DNA of 64,000 nt from JAMXLO01 sp963850535. Lineage in GTDB: Bacteria > Pseudomonadota > Alphaproteobacteria > Acetobacterales > Acetobacteraceae. The stretch covers positions 34,592 through 98,591 of the forward strand of contig CAWKMC010000046.1 in the NCBI GenBank assembly GCA_963850535.1, given 5' to 3'. The notes below the pieces were generated by a model. The model worked only from the letters and a program-made list of their open reading frames with translations. It ran no database searches and was not told the origin of the DNA. Made by a program: the position numbers and the translations under genes. Below, piece after piece: positions 25,746 to 34,042 of the stretch (position 1 is the stretch's first letter; every line of letters starts with the position of its first letter).

Positions 25746-26702
25746 TCATTCCTGCAGCGACACCCCAAGCGCATCCAACAGAAAACTGGTGCCGTGCTCG
25801 CGCGATCCGGCATCATCGTAGCCGTCCAGGAAGGCGCCCTGCTCCGTCACCATCAGCGTAGTCCTGTTGTTCTCGGCCTTCAACTGCATGGTCGCGAGCG
25901 ATACCGAGATCTTCTTGTCATCGAGGTGCATCACATAGCTGTAGACTAGCCGTTCGTCGGCGATGACATCGTGATACGTGGCATCGAAGGTGGAAACGAC
26001 ACCGCCTTCCCAGCATCCCTTCAAGCGCTCCGTGCCGCCGACGCGCACATCCATATGACGTTCGAGCAGTTCCCAGCGCCCGGGCGTGCCGCTGAACCAT
26101 TTTGCCTTCGCAGTTTCATCGGTCAGCGCGCGCCACACCCGCGCCACCGGTGCCTGGTATGTCCGTTCGACACGAAAGCTGGCATGTACCACGGAACGCA
26201 AGTTCATCCCGGCCCCACCCTGCATTCGCACGACCTCTTTTTCCAATTTGTCCAGCGTGCTGCGCCAGCCGTCCGGCGCGCCCTTCACCATCCACGCCAC
26301 CGATGCATCTCGCAGCGTGTAGGTCTGCACCACGTCCATGCGCGTGCCGCCGAGTTCATCGGCAAAGTCCACTTCGGTATATGCATCGAACAGCAGCGTG
26401 CCATTGCGGTCGCTGATCTGCATGTCGATCACGAGGCGCCGCTGCGGCGCTATCTCGACGAAGCGGCCACGGATCAAGTGTTCCTCGCCAGTCGGCGCGA
26501 GCATGTTGAGCTCGAACGGGCCACCCACTCGCAGCTCAATCCTGGCGTTCGGTATGGTGAATGTCTCCGGACTGAACCAGCGCTTCACGTGTTCGGCTGA
26601 GCTCCATGCCCTGAATACTGTCTCGCGTCGTGCATGGAACACGCGCGACAACCTGAGAGGCGTCGGTTCGTGCTGTCTCGTGTCAGTCGGCTGAGCCATC
26701 AT
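25746..26702 (-). CDS. Tandem AHSA1/SRPBCC domain protein
   Basis: A 318-residue protein made of two AHSA1-type SRPBCC domains. Domain 1 (about 15-155) starts RLSRVFHARRETVFRAWSSAE and domain 2 (about 170-312) starts RVERTYQAPVARVWRALTDE; both contain a G-G-x-F/E-like strand pair and a W-F-S turn. Such proteins bind small hydrophobic ligands. The gene starts inside the 3' end of an ArsR-type regulator, the usual partner for AHSA1 genes, so it is probably the regulated target. A duplication within one chain is less common than single-domain versions. Confidence 0.85.
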   Translation of the reverse strand: MMAQPTDTRQHEPTPLRLSRVFHARRETVFRAWSSAEHVKRWFSPETFTIPNARIELRVGGPFELNMLAPTGEEHLIRGRFVEIAPQRRLVIDMQISDRNGTLLFDAYTEVDFADELGGTRMDVVQTYTLRDASVAWMVKGAPDGWRSTLDKLEKEVVRMQGGAGMNLRSVVHASFRVERTYQAPVARVWRALTDETAKAKWFSGTPGRWELLERHMDVRVGGTERLKGCWEGGVVSTFDATYHDVIADERLVYSYVMHLDDKKISVSLATMQLKAENNRTTLMVTEQGAFLDGYDDAGSREHGTSFLLDALGVSLQE

Positions 26703-27036
26703 GGTCTCCTTCTTCCAGCGAATTCAGGTACTCGCCCAGCCGATCGAGCCGGAGTTCCCACTCGGTCCGCCTGGCAGCGATCCACAGCTCGGCCAGGCTG
26801 AGTGCCTTCGGCTCTATGGCGCAGGTCCGCACGCGTCCGATCTTCTCGGACCGCACCAGCCCCGCCGCTTCCAGCACACCGAGGTGCTGCATGGCCGCGG
26901 ACAACGACATCGGCAACGGTCGCGCCAGCTCACTCACTGGCGCCGGTCCACGACTCAGTCGCTCGACGATCGCGCGCCGCGCCGGGTCGGCAAGGGCATG
27001 GAACAGCCGATCCAGCTCGGCCGATTGGTTAAGCAT
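26683..27036 (-). CDS. ArsR family transcriptional regulator
   Basis: A 117-residue winged-helix repressor: LDRLFHALADPARRAIVERL at the N-terminus, recognition helix in PMSLSAAMQHLGVLEAAGLV and the wing in SEKIGRVRTCAI. No metal-binding cysteine pair is present, so it belongs to the non-metal subfamily that controls AHSA1 genes. It overlaps the tandem AHSA1 gene by about 20 bp. A palindrome covers its own start codon, suggesting autoregulation. Confidence 0.9.
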   Translation of the reverse strand: MLNQSAELDRLFHALADPARRAIVERLSRGPAPVSELARPLPMSLSAAMQHLGVLEAAGLVRSEKIGRVRTCAIEPKALSLAELWIAARRTEWELRLDRLGEYLNSLEEGDHDGSAD

Positions 27037-27044
27037 GTGCTTAA
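27029..27044. promoter_or_regulatory. Candidate ArsR operator overlapping the arsR-type start codon
   Basis: TTAAGCATGTGCTTAA has perfect 7-bp arms (TTAAGCA/TGCTTAA) around a 2-bp centre and includes the start codon of the regulator (27034-27036). AT-rich palindromes at the start of the gene are typical ArsR operators. Chance occurrence of such arms somewhere in a window this size is not rare, so position is the main argument. Confidence 0.45.
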
Positions 27045-27321
27045 GTAACTGCGGGCCAATGGTAAAGCAATAGCCTAACTATTCTCGTGCACGCACGTCG
27101 GCGTGAATTGCCACGGGATCGCTGGGAATCGTGACGTCGTGTCGTAAGAAACCCGCTTCTCAGATGCGCCAGTGGAAATCCAACGGCCGAGGCGCGTAGA
27201 CTTCCTTTTCGAATGCGCCGGAGGTGCCAATCGCTTTTCCTGCCTTTTGGACCCCCTGAGATCTGTTAGAACGTATGCCTTCTTGCCCTTTCTCACCGTT
27301 GCACTCGCATCCTTGGTCGAA

Positions 27322-28755
27322 ATGAAGCGCTCACCTGTGATACCAGTCATATTGTCCGGCGGCTCCGGTACGCGCCTCTGGCCTGTTTCGCGCGAATCGT
27401 TTCCCAAGCAGTTGTGGCCCTTGGTCTCCGAACGCACCTTGCTGCAGGAGACGGTCCTGCGGGCCCATGGTGATAGCTTCGCGGCACCGATCGTCGTCGC
27501 CAACCAGGAACACCGGTTCCTGATAGCCGAGCAACTGCGGGCCGCCGGAATATCGTCGCCACGAATTCTGCTCGAGCCGGTCGGCCGCAACTCGGCCCCG
27601 GCGATTGCGGCCGCCGCCATATTGGTTGCCGAGCAGGATCCGGATGCCATTCTTTGGCTGCTTGCCGCCGACCACGCAATCACCGACACCGGAGCACTCC
27701 ACGCAGATCTCGCCACCGCCGCAGTAGCCGCCCGCACCGGCCGGATTGTCACCTTCGGTATGCGGCCCACTGCCCCGGAGACCGGCTATGGCTACATCGC
27801 CATGGGCGCGCCGTTGGCGGACGCCGAGGGCGCGTATGAAGTCGCCGAATTCATCGAAAAGCCCGACGCCAACAAGGCGGTGCGACTGGCAACCGACGGG
27901 CGGCATCTGTGGAATTCTGGCATGTTCGTCTTCTCTGCGCGGACACTGCTCGAAGAGCTGGAAGCCTACGCGCCCGACGTGCTGCGTGCCGTGGGCGAGG
28001 CGGTGGCCGAGCGGACTTCCGACCTCGACTTCATTCGTCTCGGCGTGAAGGCGTTCGTCGCCAGCCCCTCGATCAGCCTGGACTACGCCATAGCCGAGAA
28101 ATCCAAGCGCGCCGCCGTGGTGCCAGCCGATATCGGCTGGTCGGATGTCGGAAGCTGGGGGGCGCTGTGGGAACTCGGCAACAAAGACGCCGCCGGCAAT
28201 GTGGCGATCGGCGACGTGCTGCTGGAGAACGCCCGCAACTGCTACGTCCGTAGCGATGGCATGCTGGCTACCGTGGTGGGGCTCGAAGACGCCGTGGTTG
28301 TGGTCACCGAGGATGCCGTGCTGGCCATGCACCGTGACCATGCACAGGACGTGAAGAAGATTGTCGACAGGCTGAAAGCCGGCGGCCGCCATGAGGCGGT
28401 TGCACACAATCGCATCTATCGGCCTTGGGGTTTCTACGAGACGCTGATCCTGGGTGACCGCTTCCAGGTCAAGCGCATCGTGGTCTCACCGGGTTGCAAG
28501 CTGTCGCTGCAGAAGCACCACCACCGCGCCGAGCACTGGGTGGTTGTAAATGGCACGGCGATCGTGACACGCGACAACGAGACGCTGCTGATCCGCGAGA
28601 ATGAGAGCATCTACCTGCCGCTAGGTTGCGTGCATCGCCTCGACAACCCAGGCAAGATCCCGCTGACGCTGATCGAGGTTCAGTCCGGCGCGTATCTTGG
28701 CGAGGACGACATCGTCCGGCTGGACGACATCTACAACCGCAGTTCGTCCGACTGA
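27322..28755 (+). CDS. manC: Mannose-1-phosphate guanylyltransferase / mannose-6-phosphate isomerase
   Basis: A 477-residue bifunctional enzyme that makes GDP-mannose for polysaccharide synthesis. The nucleotidyltransferase domain begins VILSGGSGTRLWPVSR, with the FIEKPD substrate motif further on. The C-terminal cupin (type II phosphomannose isomerase) has LSLQKHHHRAEHWVVVNGTA and the metal site region LPLGCVHRLDNPG. ATG 27322 gives the family's usual N-terminus (MKRSPVIPVILSGG). The frame runs on upstream but without family similarity. It overlaps the convergent PAP2 gene by 25 bp. Confidence 0.92.
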   Translation: MKRSPVIPVILSGGSGTRLWPVSRESFPKQLWPLVSERTLLQETVLRAHGDSFAAPIVVANQEHRFLIAEQLRAAGISSPRILLEPVGRNSAPAIAAAAILVAEQDPDAILWLLAADHAITDTGALHADLATAAVAARTGRIVTFGMRPTAPETGYGYIAMGAPLADAEGAYEVAEFIEKPDANKAVRLATDGRHLWNSGMFVFSARTLLEELEAYAPDVLRAVGEAVAERTSDLDFIRLGVKAFVASPSISLDYAIAEKSKRAAVVPADIGWSDVGSWGALWELGNKDAAGNVAIGDVLLENARNCYVRSDGMLATVVGLEDAVVVVTEDAVLAMHRDHAQDVKKIVDRLKAGGRHEAVAHNRIYRPWGFYETLILGDRFQVKRIVVSPGCKLSLQKHHHRAEHWVVVNGTAIVTRDNETLLIRENESIYLPLGCVHRLDNPGKIPLTLIEVQSGAYLGEDDIVRLDDIYNRSSSD

Positions 28756-29300
28756 CACACTCCCAACATCTGTGAGATTCGCCAGGCCGTTGAGCGGATG
28801 TGCGCCTCTGCCGGCAAATGCAGGCCGTGGAACCCCAGGGCAACCAGGAGCGCGACAATAGCGGTCCGACGGGCGCTGAGGGTCTCAGGCGGCGAACCGG
28901 CAAGGCCGATCAGCGTCAAGGCGCCGGCCAAACCGACCCCTGCACCGACCGCCACCTCGGTCGTTGAATGGGCACCCAGCGCCAGCCGAGAGATACCGAT
29001 CACCACCGCGGCCACGACAGCCACGAACAGGGCCGGTCGAGGGCGTCGCAGAAGCAACGCCGCGAGTCCGCCGGCCACCACCGTGGCTGCCGCCACGTGA
29101 CCACTCGGGGTGCGCAGGTCACTCACAGGACAGGCGATGAACACGACCTTCAGCAACAGCATGACCGCGAACGTTGCAGCGGCGGCGCCAACCCAGACCG
29201 CCGCTCCTCGCCGCCATCCCTGTGCCAGCAAGGCTATCCCGATAGCCGCGACGACCGGAAGCATGACTGCCTGATCAGCAAAATCGGTGATGAACCTCAT
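28731..29300 (-). CDS. PAP2 superfamily phosphatase-like membrane protein
   Basis: A 189-residue protein with about five membrane helices and PAP2 motifs: the PSGH box (RTPSGHVAAATVVAG) and SRLALGAHSTTEV (usual SRxxxxxHxxxD, with Glu in place of the final Asp). The first PAP2 motif (KxxxxxxRP) is not clear. Likely a lipid or isoprenoid phosphatase, though the motif changes leave activity open. It is convergent with manC. Confidence 0.75.
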   Translation of the reverse strand: MRFITDFADQAVMLPVVAAIGIALLAQGWRRGAAVWVGAAAATFAVMLLLKVVFIACPVSDLRTPSGHVAAATVVAGGLAALLLRRPRPALFVAVVAAVVIGISRLALGAHSTTEVAVGAGVGLAGALTLIGLAGSPPETLSARRTAIVALLVALGFHGLHLPAEAHIRSTAWRISQMLGVCQSDELRL

Positions 29301-29412
29301 CAGGCAATCATACTCCTATCCAGCACGACGTTCCAGAATTGTTCCAAAGTCTAGAAACTCTGGACGGAGCCTCGGCGTCTACGCACTATTGTGCCAAACG
29401 GAGGGCAGCACC

Positions 29413-30159
29413 ATGGCATTCGATTTCACAAACAAACGGGCCATCGTGTGTGGCGGCAGCCGCGGTATCGGCCGTTCCATCGCACTCGGCTTTGCCCAGG
29501 CCGGTGCTGCGGTATCGATCTGTGCTCGCGGTGCCGGACCACTCGAGGCGACTCGCGGCGAACTCGCTCGTTCCGGTCATACAGCACACGCTGGCGTCTG
29601 CGACCTTGCCGATGCGGAAGCAATCAGGCGCTATATTACCGACGCCGCCGAGGCGTTGGGCGGGATCGATATTCTGGTCAACAATGCCTCCGGTTTTGGC
29701 ACCGCCGATGACGAGGCCGGCTGGGCCGCGAGCATCGCGGTGGACATGATGGCCATCGTTCGCGCGACGCATGCTGCCCTGCCATTCCTGCAGCGGTCGA
29801 AGGGCACGGTGGTGAACACCTCGTCCATTTCCGCCCTGCGCACGTCGGCGCGGACCCCGCCCTACGCCGCGATCAAGGCGGCGGTCATCCAATACACCTC
29901 GACCCAGGCGGCGATGTACGCACGCGACGGCATTCGCGTGAACGGCGTGGCTCCCGGCTCCATCGAGTTTCCCGGCGGCAGCTGGGAACAGCGCAAGTCA
30001 GACAACCCGAGCCTCTACAACGCGATCTTGCGTTCCATCCCGTTCGGTCGTCTCGGCCACCCAGAAGAGATTGCGAACGTCGTGCTCTTCCTGGCCTCGC
30101 CGCTGGCCTCCTGGATCACCGGCCAGACAATCGTCGTCGATGGCGGCCAGTTGCTATGA
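29413..30159 (+). CDS. SDR family oxidoreductase
   Basis: A 248-residue short-chain dehydrogenase. The cofactor motif is CGGSRGIG, with Cys in place of the first Thr. NNASG, the catalytic TSSISA and YAAIK, and the C-terminal ITGQTIVVDGGQ are present. ATG 29413 is chosen because a longer in-frame N-terminus has no family similarity. It is convergent with the cytochrome gene, overlapping by 6 bp. Substrate unknown. Confidence 0.85.
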   Translation: MAFDFTNKRAIVCGGSRGIGRSIALGFAQAGAAVSICARGAGPLEATRGELARSGHTAHAGVCDLADAEAIRRYITDAAEALGGIDILVNNASGFGTADDEAGWAASIAVDMMAIVRATHAALPFLQRSKGTVVNTSSISALRTSARTPPYAAIKAAVIQYTSTQAAMYARDGIRVNGVAPGSIEFPGGSWEQRKSDNPSLYNAILRSIPFGRLGHPEEIANVVLFLASPLASWITGQTIVVDGGQLL

Positions 30160-30444
30160 CTTCGGTGGCGCCGCGTAGTTCGCCGACAGGTATTTGATGA
30201 TTGCGGCGGCCGTCCGGTCGTCGATCGGCGCGCCGTAGCCTTCGCGCATTTTGGTGACCTCGGCCTTCCAAGCATCAGGGGTCAGGAACGATGAGTTCAT
30301 CCGGATGTAGTTCAGCGTGTGGCAGACAGAGCAACTCGTCGCCACCGTATCCACATCGGGAGCATGCTTCAGTGCCACGTTCTCTTGCGCCACGGCAGAG
30401 GTGGCGAAAAGCATGGCAGCGAGCGGGAGATAGCGAAACATCAT
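30154..30444 (-). CDS. Small c-type cytochrome, SorB-like sulfite dehydrogenase subunit
   Basis: A 96-residue secreted monoheme cytochrome. It has a cleavable signal (YLPLAAMLFATSAVAQE) and one heme-binding motif, CSVCH, in TVATSCSVCHTLNYIRMNSSF. The short C-terminal part with DDRTAAAIIKYLSANY supplies the usual final helix. It lies 7 bp downstream of the SorA-like gene and would accept electrons from it. Confidence 0.8.
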   Translation of the reverse strand: MMFRYLPLAAMLFATSAVAQENVALKHAPDVDTVATSCSVCHTLNYIRMNSSFLTPDAWKAEVTKMREGYGAPIDDRTAAAIIKYLSANYAAPPKS

Positions 30445-30451
30445 CGTCTCC

Positions 30452-31666
30452 CTACACCGCGGTCACTGCGACTTGTTGCGGCACATTGTTGTGGTAGCCG
30501 GCCGGGTTGAACTTCAGCTTTTCGACCTGCGTCTCGCCGGCGTTGTTGGTGGCGCGCGATGAGATGACGTATTTACCCGGCGCGAGCTTCCCGGTGTGGA
30601 AGGTGAACCCGCGGAACGCAAAAGGTCCCTGGTCCTTTCCCAGGTCCGCCGGCTTCCAGGTCTCACCGCCATCGAGCGAGACTTGAACTAGTCTGATGCC
30701 GTGGCCGCGATCCCACGCAACGCCTTGCACGTTGAACCCGTCTGCCGGCTGCCTTGTTCCATCGATTGGATCCGCGACCAGCGAGTTCACCACGATGTCT
30801 GTGATCGGCCACGTGGTGGCGTTGTCCTGCGTCGGGAACGGATGATCGACTGGGAACATGGCCGCGGGTACACGATACGCCTTCTGCATCCAGAAATTGT
30901 CGAGCGGCTTCCGGCTCACCTGTATACTCGTGACATGCTTCATCCAGTAGGTAGCGGTCCATCCGGGGACCACCACACGCGCGGGATAACCGTTCAGATG
31001 GGGCAGCTTGCCGCCGTTCATCGTGGTCGCAATAATCACCTCATCCGCCATCGCCTTTTGCATCGGCAAACTCTTGTGGAAGTCGGGCGTGGTCGGCAGG
31101 ACTGGCCCATCCGCTCCATCGAGCCACACTTCAATCGCCTCGGCCTTCGCACCTGCCTTCGCCAGCACGTCCCTCAGCCGAGGGCCACGCCAGGTCGCGC
31201 ACCCCATAGCGCCATAGCCCCACTCAACACCGGCCACATGCGGTGAGGACAACCCTCGGCGATTGCCCGAGCACTGGCAGACCGCAGCGACCTCCACCTG
31301 CTCGAACCCGTTCTGCAGGTCGTCGAGACGCAGCGTAAGCTGTCGCTCAGCGGCCTCTCCACCGATAGTGAGCGACCATGTGTTGAGGGCATCCGTCGCT
31401 GGAATGCCGGCCAGGTGATAGCGGACAAAAAACTGATCGTTCGGCGTAAGCGGTGTGCGGAAAGTCTCTATCGGTGCCTCATAGTTCGGTGGTCGCTCGG
31501 CCAGCCGGATCAACGGCCGCTTACCCGGCAGCGTTTCGAGCGTGGCCTCTTCACGCGTGCCCTCCGGCAGTTGCGGACTAAGCCAGACCGACTGGTCAGC
31601 TGCGTGTACCGCTCGCGCTGCAACGACCGACCCACAGAGGCCGGCCAACATGTCCCGACGCTTCAT
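30452..31666 (-). CDS. SorA-like sulfite oxidase (molybdopterin-dependent)
   Basis: A 404-residue periplasmic molybdoenzyme of the sulfite oxidase family. The N-terminus MKRRDMLAGLCGSVVAARAV looks like a Tat-type signal. The molybdenum-liganding cysteine is in AAVCQCSGNRRG, and VVVPGWTATYWMKHVTSI and a C-terminal Mo-Co dimerisation domain (LVQVSLDGGETWKPADLG) follow. With the adjacent cytochrome it resembles sulfite:cytochrome c oxidoreductase (SorAB), oxidising sulfite to sulfate. A related family member with another substrate is possible. Confidence 0.85.
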   Translation of the reverse strand: MKRRDMLAGLCGSVVAARAVHAADQSVWLSPQLPEGTREEATLETLPGKRPLIRLAERPPNYEAPIETFRTPLTPNDQFFVRYHLAGIPATDALNTWSLTIGGEAAERQLTLRLDDLQNGFEQVEVAAVCQCSGNRRGLSSPHVAGVEWGYGAMGCATWRGPRLRDVLAKAGAKAEAIEVWLDGADGPVLPTTPDFHKSLPMQKAMADEVIIATTMNGGKLPHLNGYPARVVVPGWTATYWMKHVTSIQVSRKPLDNFWMQKAYRVPAAMFPVDHPFPTQDNATTWPITDIVVNSLVADPIDGTRQPADGFNVQGVAWDRGHGIRLVQVSLDGGETWKPADLGKDQGPFAFRGFTFHTGKLAPGKYVISSRATNNAGETQVEKLKFNPAGYHNNVPQQVAVTAV

Positions 31667-31668
31667 GC

Positions 31669-32097
31669 CTACCCTCCCGCTGAGCGAACTGTCTGCTCCG
31701 CCAGCGAGTTGTCAACGCAATCCGCGTACGGAATTTCGCGAGCGATCGCGCCACCGGAGAGCATCGCCGCCTGCAGGCGGTCAAAACCCTCGCGCTGCAA
31801 CACCGGGTCCGTCGCGAACAGACCGAGTGCGCGATAGCGATCGATCACAGCGGCGAAGATGTCCGGCGCAACGTCTGGGAAGAAGTCCCTCAGTGTCCGC
31901 GCGACATCGATGCCGGGTGTGGTCGCGATCCAGCGCAGCGTGCGTGCCATAGCGCGCGTCATGCGCAGCAACTCCTCGCGGCGCGAGCGCACCAGCTCAA
32001 CGGCGACGTCTTCCGCATCGTAGGCACCTATGGCGTGTGCCGCATAGAACGGCGCGTAGAACAGCGCGCGGAAGTTCTCCGACAATCTAATCGCCAT
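31669..32097 (-). pseudogene. ABC transporter substrate-binding protein with internal deletion
   Basis: The first ~38 residues (MAIRLSENFRALFYAPFYAA ... VELVRS) match the start of NMT1/THI5-like ABC substrate-binding proteins. The next ~105 (REELLRMTRAMARTLRWIAT ... DCVDNSLAEQTV) match their C-terminal third. The middle half of a ~300-residue protein is missing while the frame stays open, giving 142 residues. The product could not form a two-lobed binding protein, so it is probably a remnant. It lies 2 bp upstream of the SorA-like gene, which hints at a former sulfonate or organosulfur uptake link (inference). Confidence 0.7.
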
Positions 32098-32285
32098 CGA
32101 ATATTTCTCCGCTAAGGCAGGCGAGAGTGCGGTTGCACGGCCCGAACGCACCGGCACCTTCAAGCGACGGCCGCCCCTTTCATGTCACCATTGGCAGTGG
32201 GATGAACACGATAGCTCGAGTACGGCTCTATTCGCGTGGCTATCACCTCGTCGAGGCGCCAGGGATGCTGATGTGCTGCCACTCA

Positions 32286-32303
32286 CTCCGCACCCCCGCG
32301 GAG
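32286..32303. other. Hairpin CTCCGC/GCGGAG
   Basis: A perfect 6-bp stem with a 6-nt loop between the substrate-binding-protein remnant and tRNA-Arg. No T-run follows, so terminator function is unproven. Confidence 0.25.
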
Positions 32304-32357
32304 TAAGCCTCTCCTGTCTATCGATTAGGACTAGGGGTATGGTAACACACTTCTGAG

Positions 32358-32432
32358 GTCCCCGTAGCTCAGCCGGATAGAGCACAGGATTCCTAATCCT
32401 GGGGTCGTGAGTTCGAAATCTCGCCGGGGACG
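32358..32432 (+). tRNA. tRNA-Arg (CCT anticodon), T-loop one base too long
   Basis: Cloverleaf: acceptor GTCCCCG/CGGGGAC, D-stem GCTC/GAGC, anticodon stem CAGGA/TCCTG with loop TTCCTAA (anticodon CCT), variable loop GGGTC, T-stem GTGAG/CTCGC. CCA is encoded at 32433-32435. The T-loop reads TTCGAAAT (32412-32419), eight bases instead of seven; the normal TTCGAAT would need one A removed. The remaining structure is perfect. Confidence 0.92.
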
Positions 32433-32660
32433 CCAGGTTTCAACCAATGCAGCCGCGATCGACAGCGCGGCTAGACACGTTGGAGGCGCAGCAACGGCGC
32501 CACTCAACATTGGTGTTGGGCCGGGACAGGACCATGCCTCCGCCTCTAGCATCGAAGCCCGATCCAGCAGGGGGCAGACCGGCGTTACCGGACAGCGATA
32601 TGAACCCACACGCCCGATAATCGCAGCCTTACGCCACCGCTCGCTTCACACGTGGCCGCG

Positions 32661-33047
32661 TCAACCGCTAACAATGCCCTTGACCCGCAGGGGCCACTCC
32701 AGCCGATCCATAGCCTCTCGCCACAACCTCCAGTCGCAGCGCTCACTCGCGACGGCCGGGTTAGGTGGAACCTGCCGCTCGCCCCAGATCCGCAGGATCC
32801 GTGCGTGAACTAGGTCGATGCGGCGGCGCCGATACAGCGCGTCCAGGCATTTTACCACATCATCGGGCTCGCAGGGCCGCACAGCTTTGCCCTGGTTCGC
32901 GGTATAGCGGGCACCTTCGCGCCGCGCGATCAGCGCAGCCATTGTCCAGATCCAGGCCTCCTCAGCATCGCGAAACGGCTCGCATCGGCGATAGGGCACG
33001 AAAGATTGGCACAGGTTTGTCGCGGTCCGTCGGGCGGTTGCAACCAT
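32661..33047 (-). CDS. Conserved hypothetical protein (alphaproteobacterial)
   Basis: A 128-residue soluble protein with the sequence FRDAEEAWIWTMAALIARRE, RPCEPDDVVKCLDALYRRRR and a C-terminal LEWPLRVKG. I recognise it as a widespread alphaproteobacterial family without assigned function. ATG 33047 is preceded by AAAGGAG. The upstream DNA is AT-rich and holds a GAAC-N7-GAAC element resembling an SOS box. Confidence 0.75.
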   Translation of the reverse strand: MVATARRTATNLCQSFVPYRRCEPFRDAEEAWIWTMAALIARREGARYTANQGKAVRPCEPDDVVKCLDALYRRRRIDLVHARILRIWGERQVPPNPAVASERCDWRLWREAMDRLEWPLRVKGIVSG

Positions 33048-33080
33048 AACGTGCGTCTCCTTTTGAGCCGTAAATTATTG

Positions 33081-33095
33081 GAACAATCAGAGAAC
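33081..33095 (-). promoter_or_regulatory. Possible LexA (SOS) box, GTTC-N7-GTTC
   Basis: Reading on the minus strand: GTTC-TCTGATT-GTTC, the direct-repeat form known for alphaproteobacterial LexA. It lies 34 bp upstream of ATG 33047 within an AT-rich promoter-like stretch (TTTTATATG). One or two such 8-base matches are expected by chance in 64 kb, so location is the main support. Confidence 0.4.
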
Positions 33096-33220
33096 ATATA
33101 AAACCATAGGTTGCACTCGCTTGGCAAGCGCCTTCCCACGCTCAGGAGAATATTTTCCTGAAACAACCCGCCGGCGCCGTTTGCGCGCTTCTGCGCCCGG
33201 GCAATAGGCCCCGGCGGTTG

Positions 33221-33745
33221 CTAGGTTCGGGCGTTTGCCTGGCTGAGCAGATCAGGGGGCAGCCAGACGCGGGTAACGTGCCAAGCGCCCTCGTGTAGGT
33301 CCATTTGCAGCCTAATCGGCGAGGATTGCCCTGGAGCATTCAGGTCGACGACGAAGCTGGACGGGCCGGCGAAGAAAGCCCAGCTTACCTGCACATCTGC
33401 GCCCGCGCCAACCTGCTTCGTCTCGGGCTGGCGCGCCGCCTTTGCCAGCGCTTCGGGTGTCACCTGCTTGTCGATGACGTTGGTAGCGATGCCCCTCACG
33501 AAACCCGCCCCGAAAGGCGGAAGTTGGCCGTTCGTCTTGGTCTGCGCCGGTTGCTCGACGACCAGGTCGCAGATGTCCTCCTTGATTCCCTCGCGGACGG
33601 TGTCCCAGTTGACCATCGACTGCAGGGCGGCGGCGTCCCCACCCCGGATTGCCTGGCCAAGCCGGTAGAGGGCTACATAGGGATAAACGCCGTACGCCAT
33701 GGCTACCGCCAGACATGCGCCGATCACTGGCTTCCTGCCAATCAC
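33221..33745 (-). CDS. DUF2939 family protein
   Basis: A 174-residue protein with a hydrophobic N-terminal signal/anchor (VIGACLAVAMAYGVYPYVAL) followed by the DUF2939 pattern: ALYRLGQAIRGGDAAALQSM, VNWDTVREGIKEDI, and a C-terminal strand-rich part ending DLHEGAWHVTRVWLPPDLL. Probably exported or membrane-anchored; function unknown. Stands alone. Confidence 0.75.
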   Translation of the reverse strand: MIGRKPVIGACLAVAMAYGVYPYVALYRLGQAIRGGDAAALQSMVNWDTVREGIKEDICDLVVEQPAQTKTNGQLPPFGAGFVRGIATNVIDKQVTPEALAKAARQPETKQVGAGADVQVSWAFFAGPSSFVVDLNAPGQSSPIRLQMDLHEGAWHVTRVWLPPDLLSQANART

Positions 33746-34042
33746 GAGCCTCGTCCCTCCTTAGGCTACTTCACCATTAGAACGGATGCATTGGTGTCCG
33801 GTTAATGGCAGTGAGGCAGCCTTTGCGTTGACAAGCACTTGAGAATGCAAACGTCTTCGCGAGCCTGCCATACTTTCGGGGGAGTCGTCACCTCCATATC
33901 AATAACATCTCGAACCGAGTCCGGGGCGTTGGCCGTCTGGGCGCTCCCCGCATCAGGCATGGTGATCTGCCCTGATCTCGGCACGGCGGTGGACCACCCG
34001 GGTCGCACGGTGTCATCGTGTCCGATATCAATGGGAGGACAC

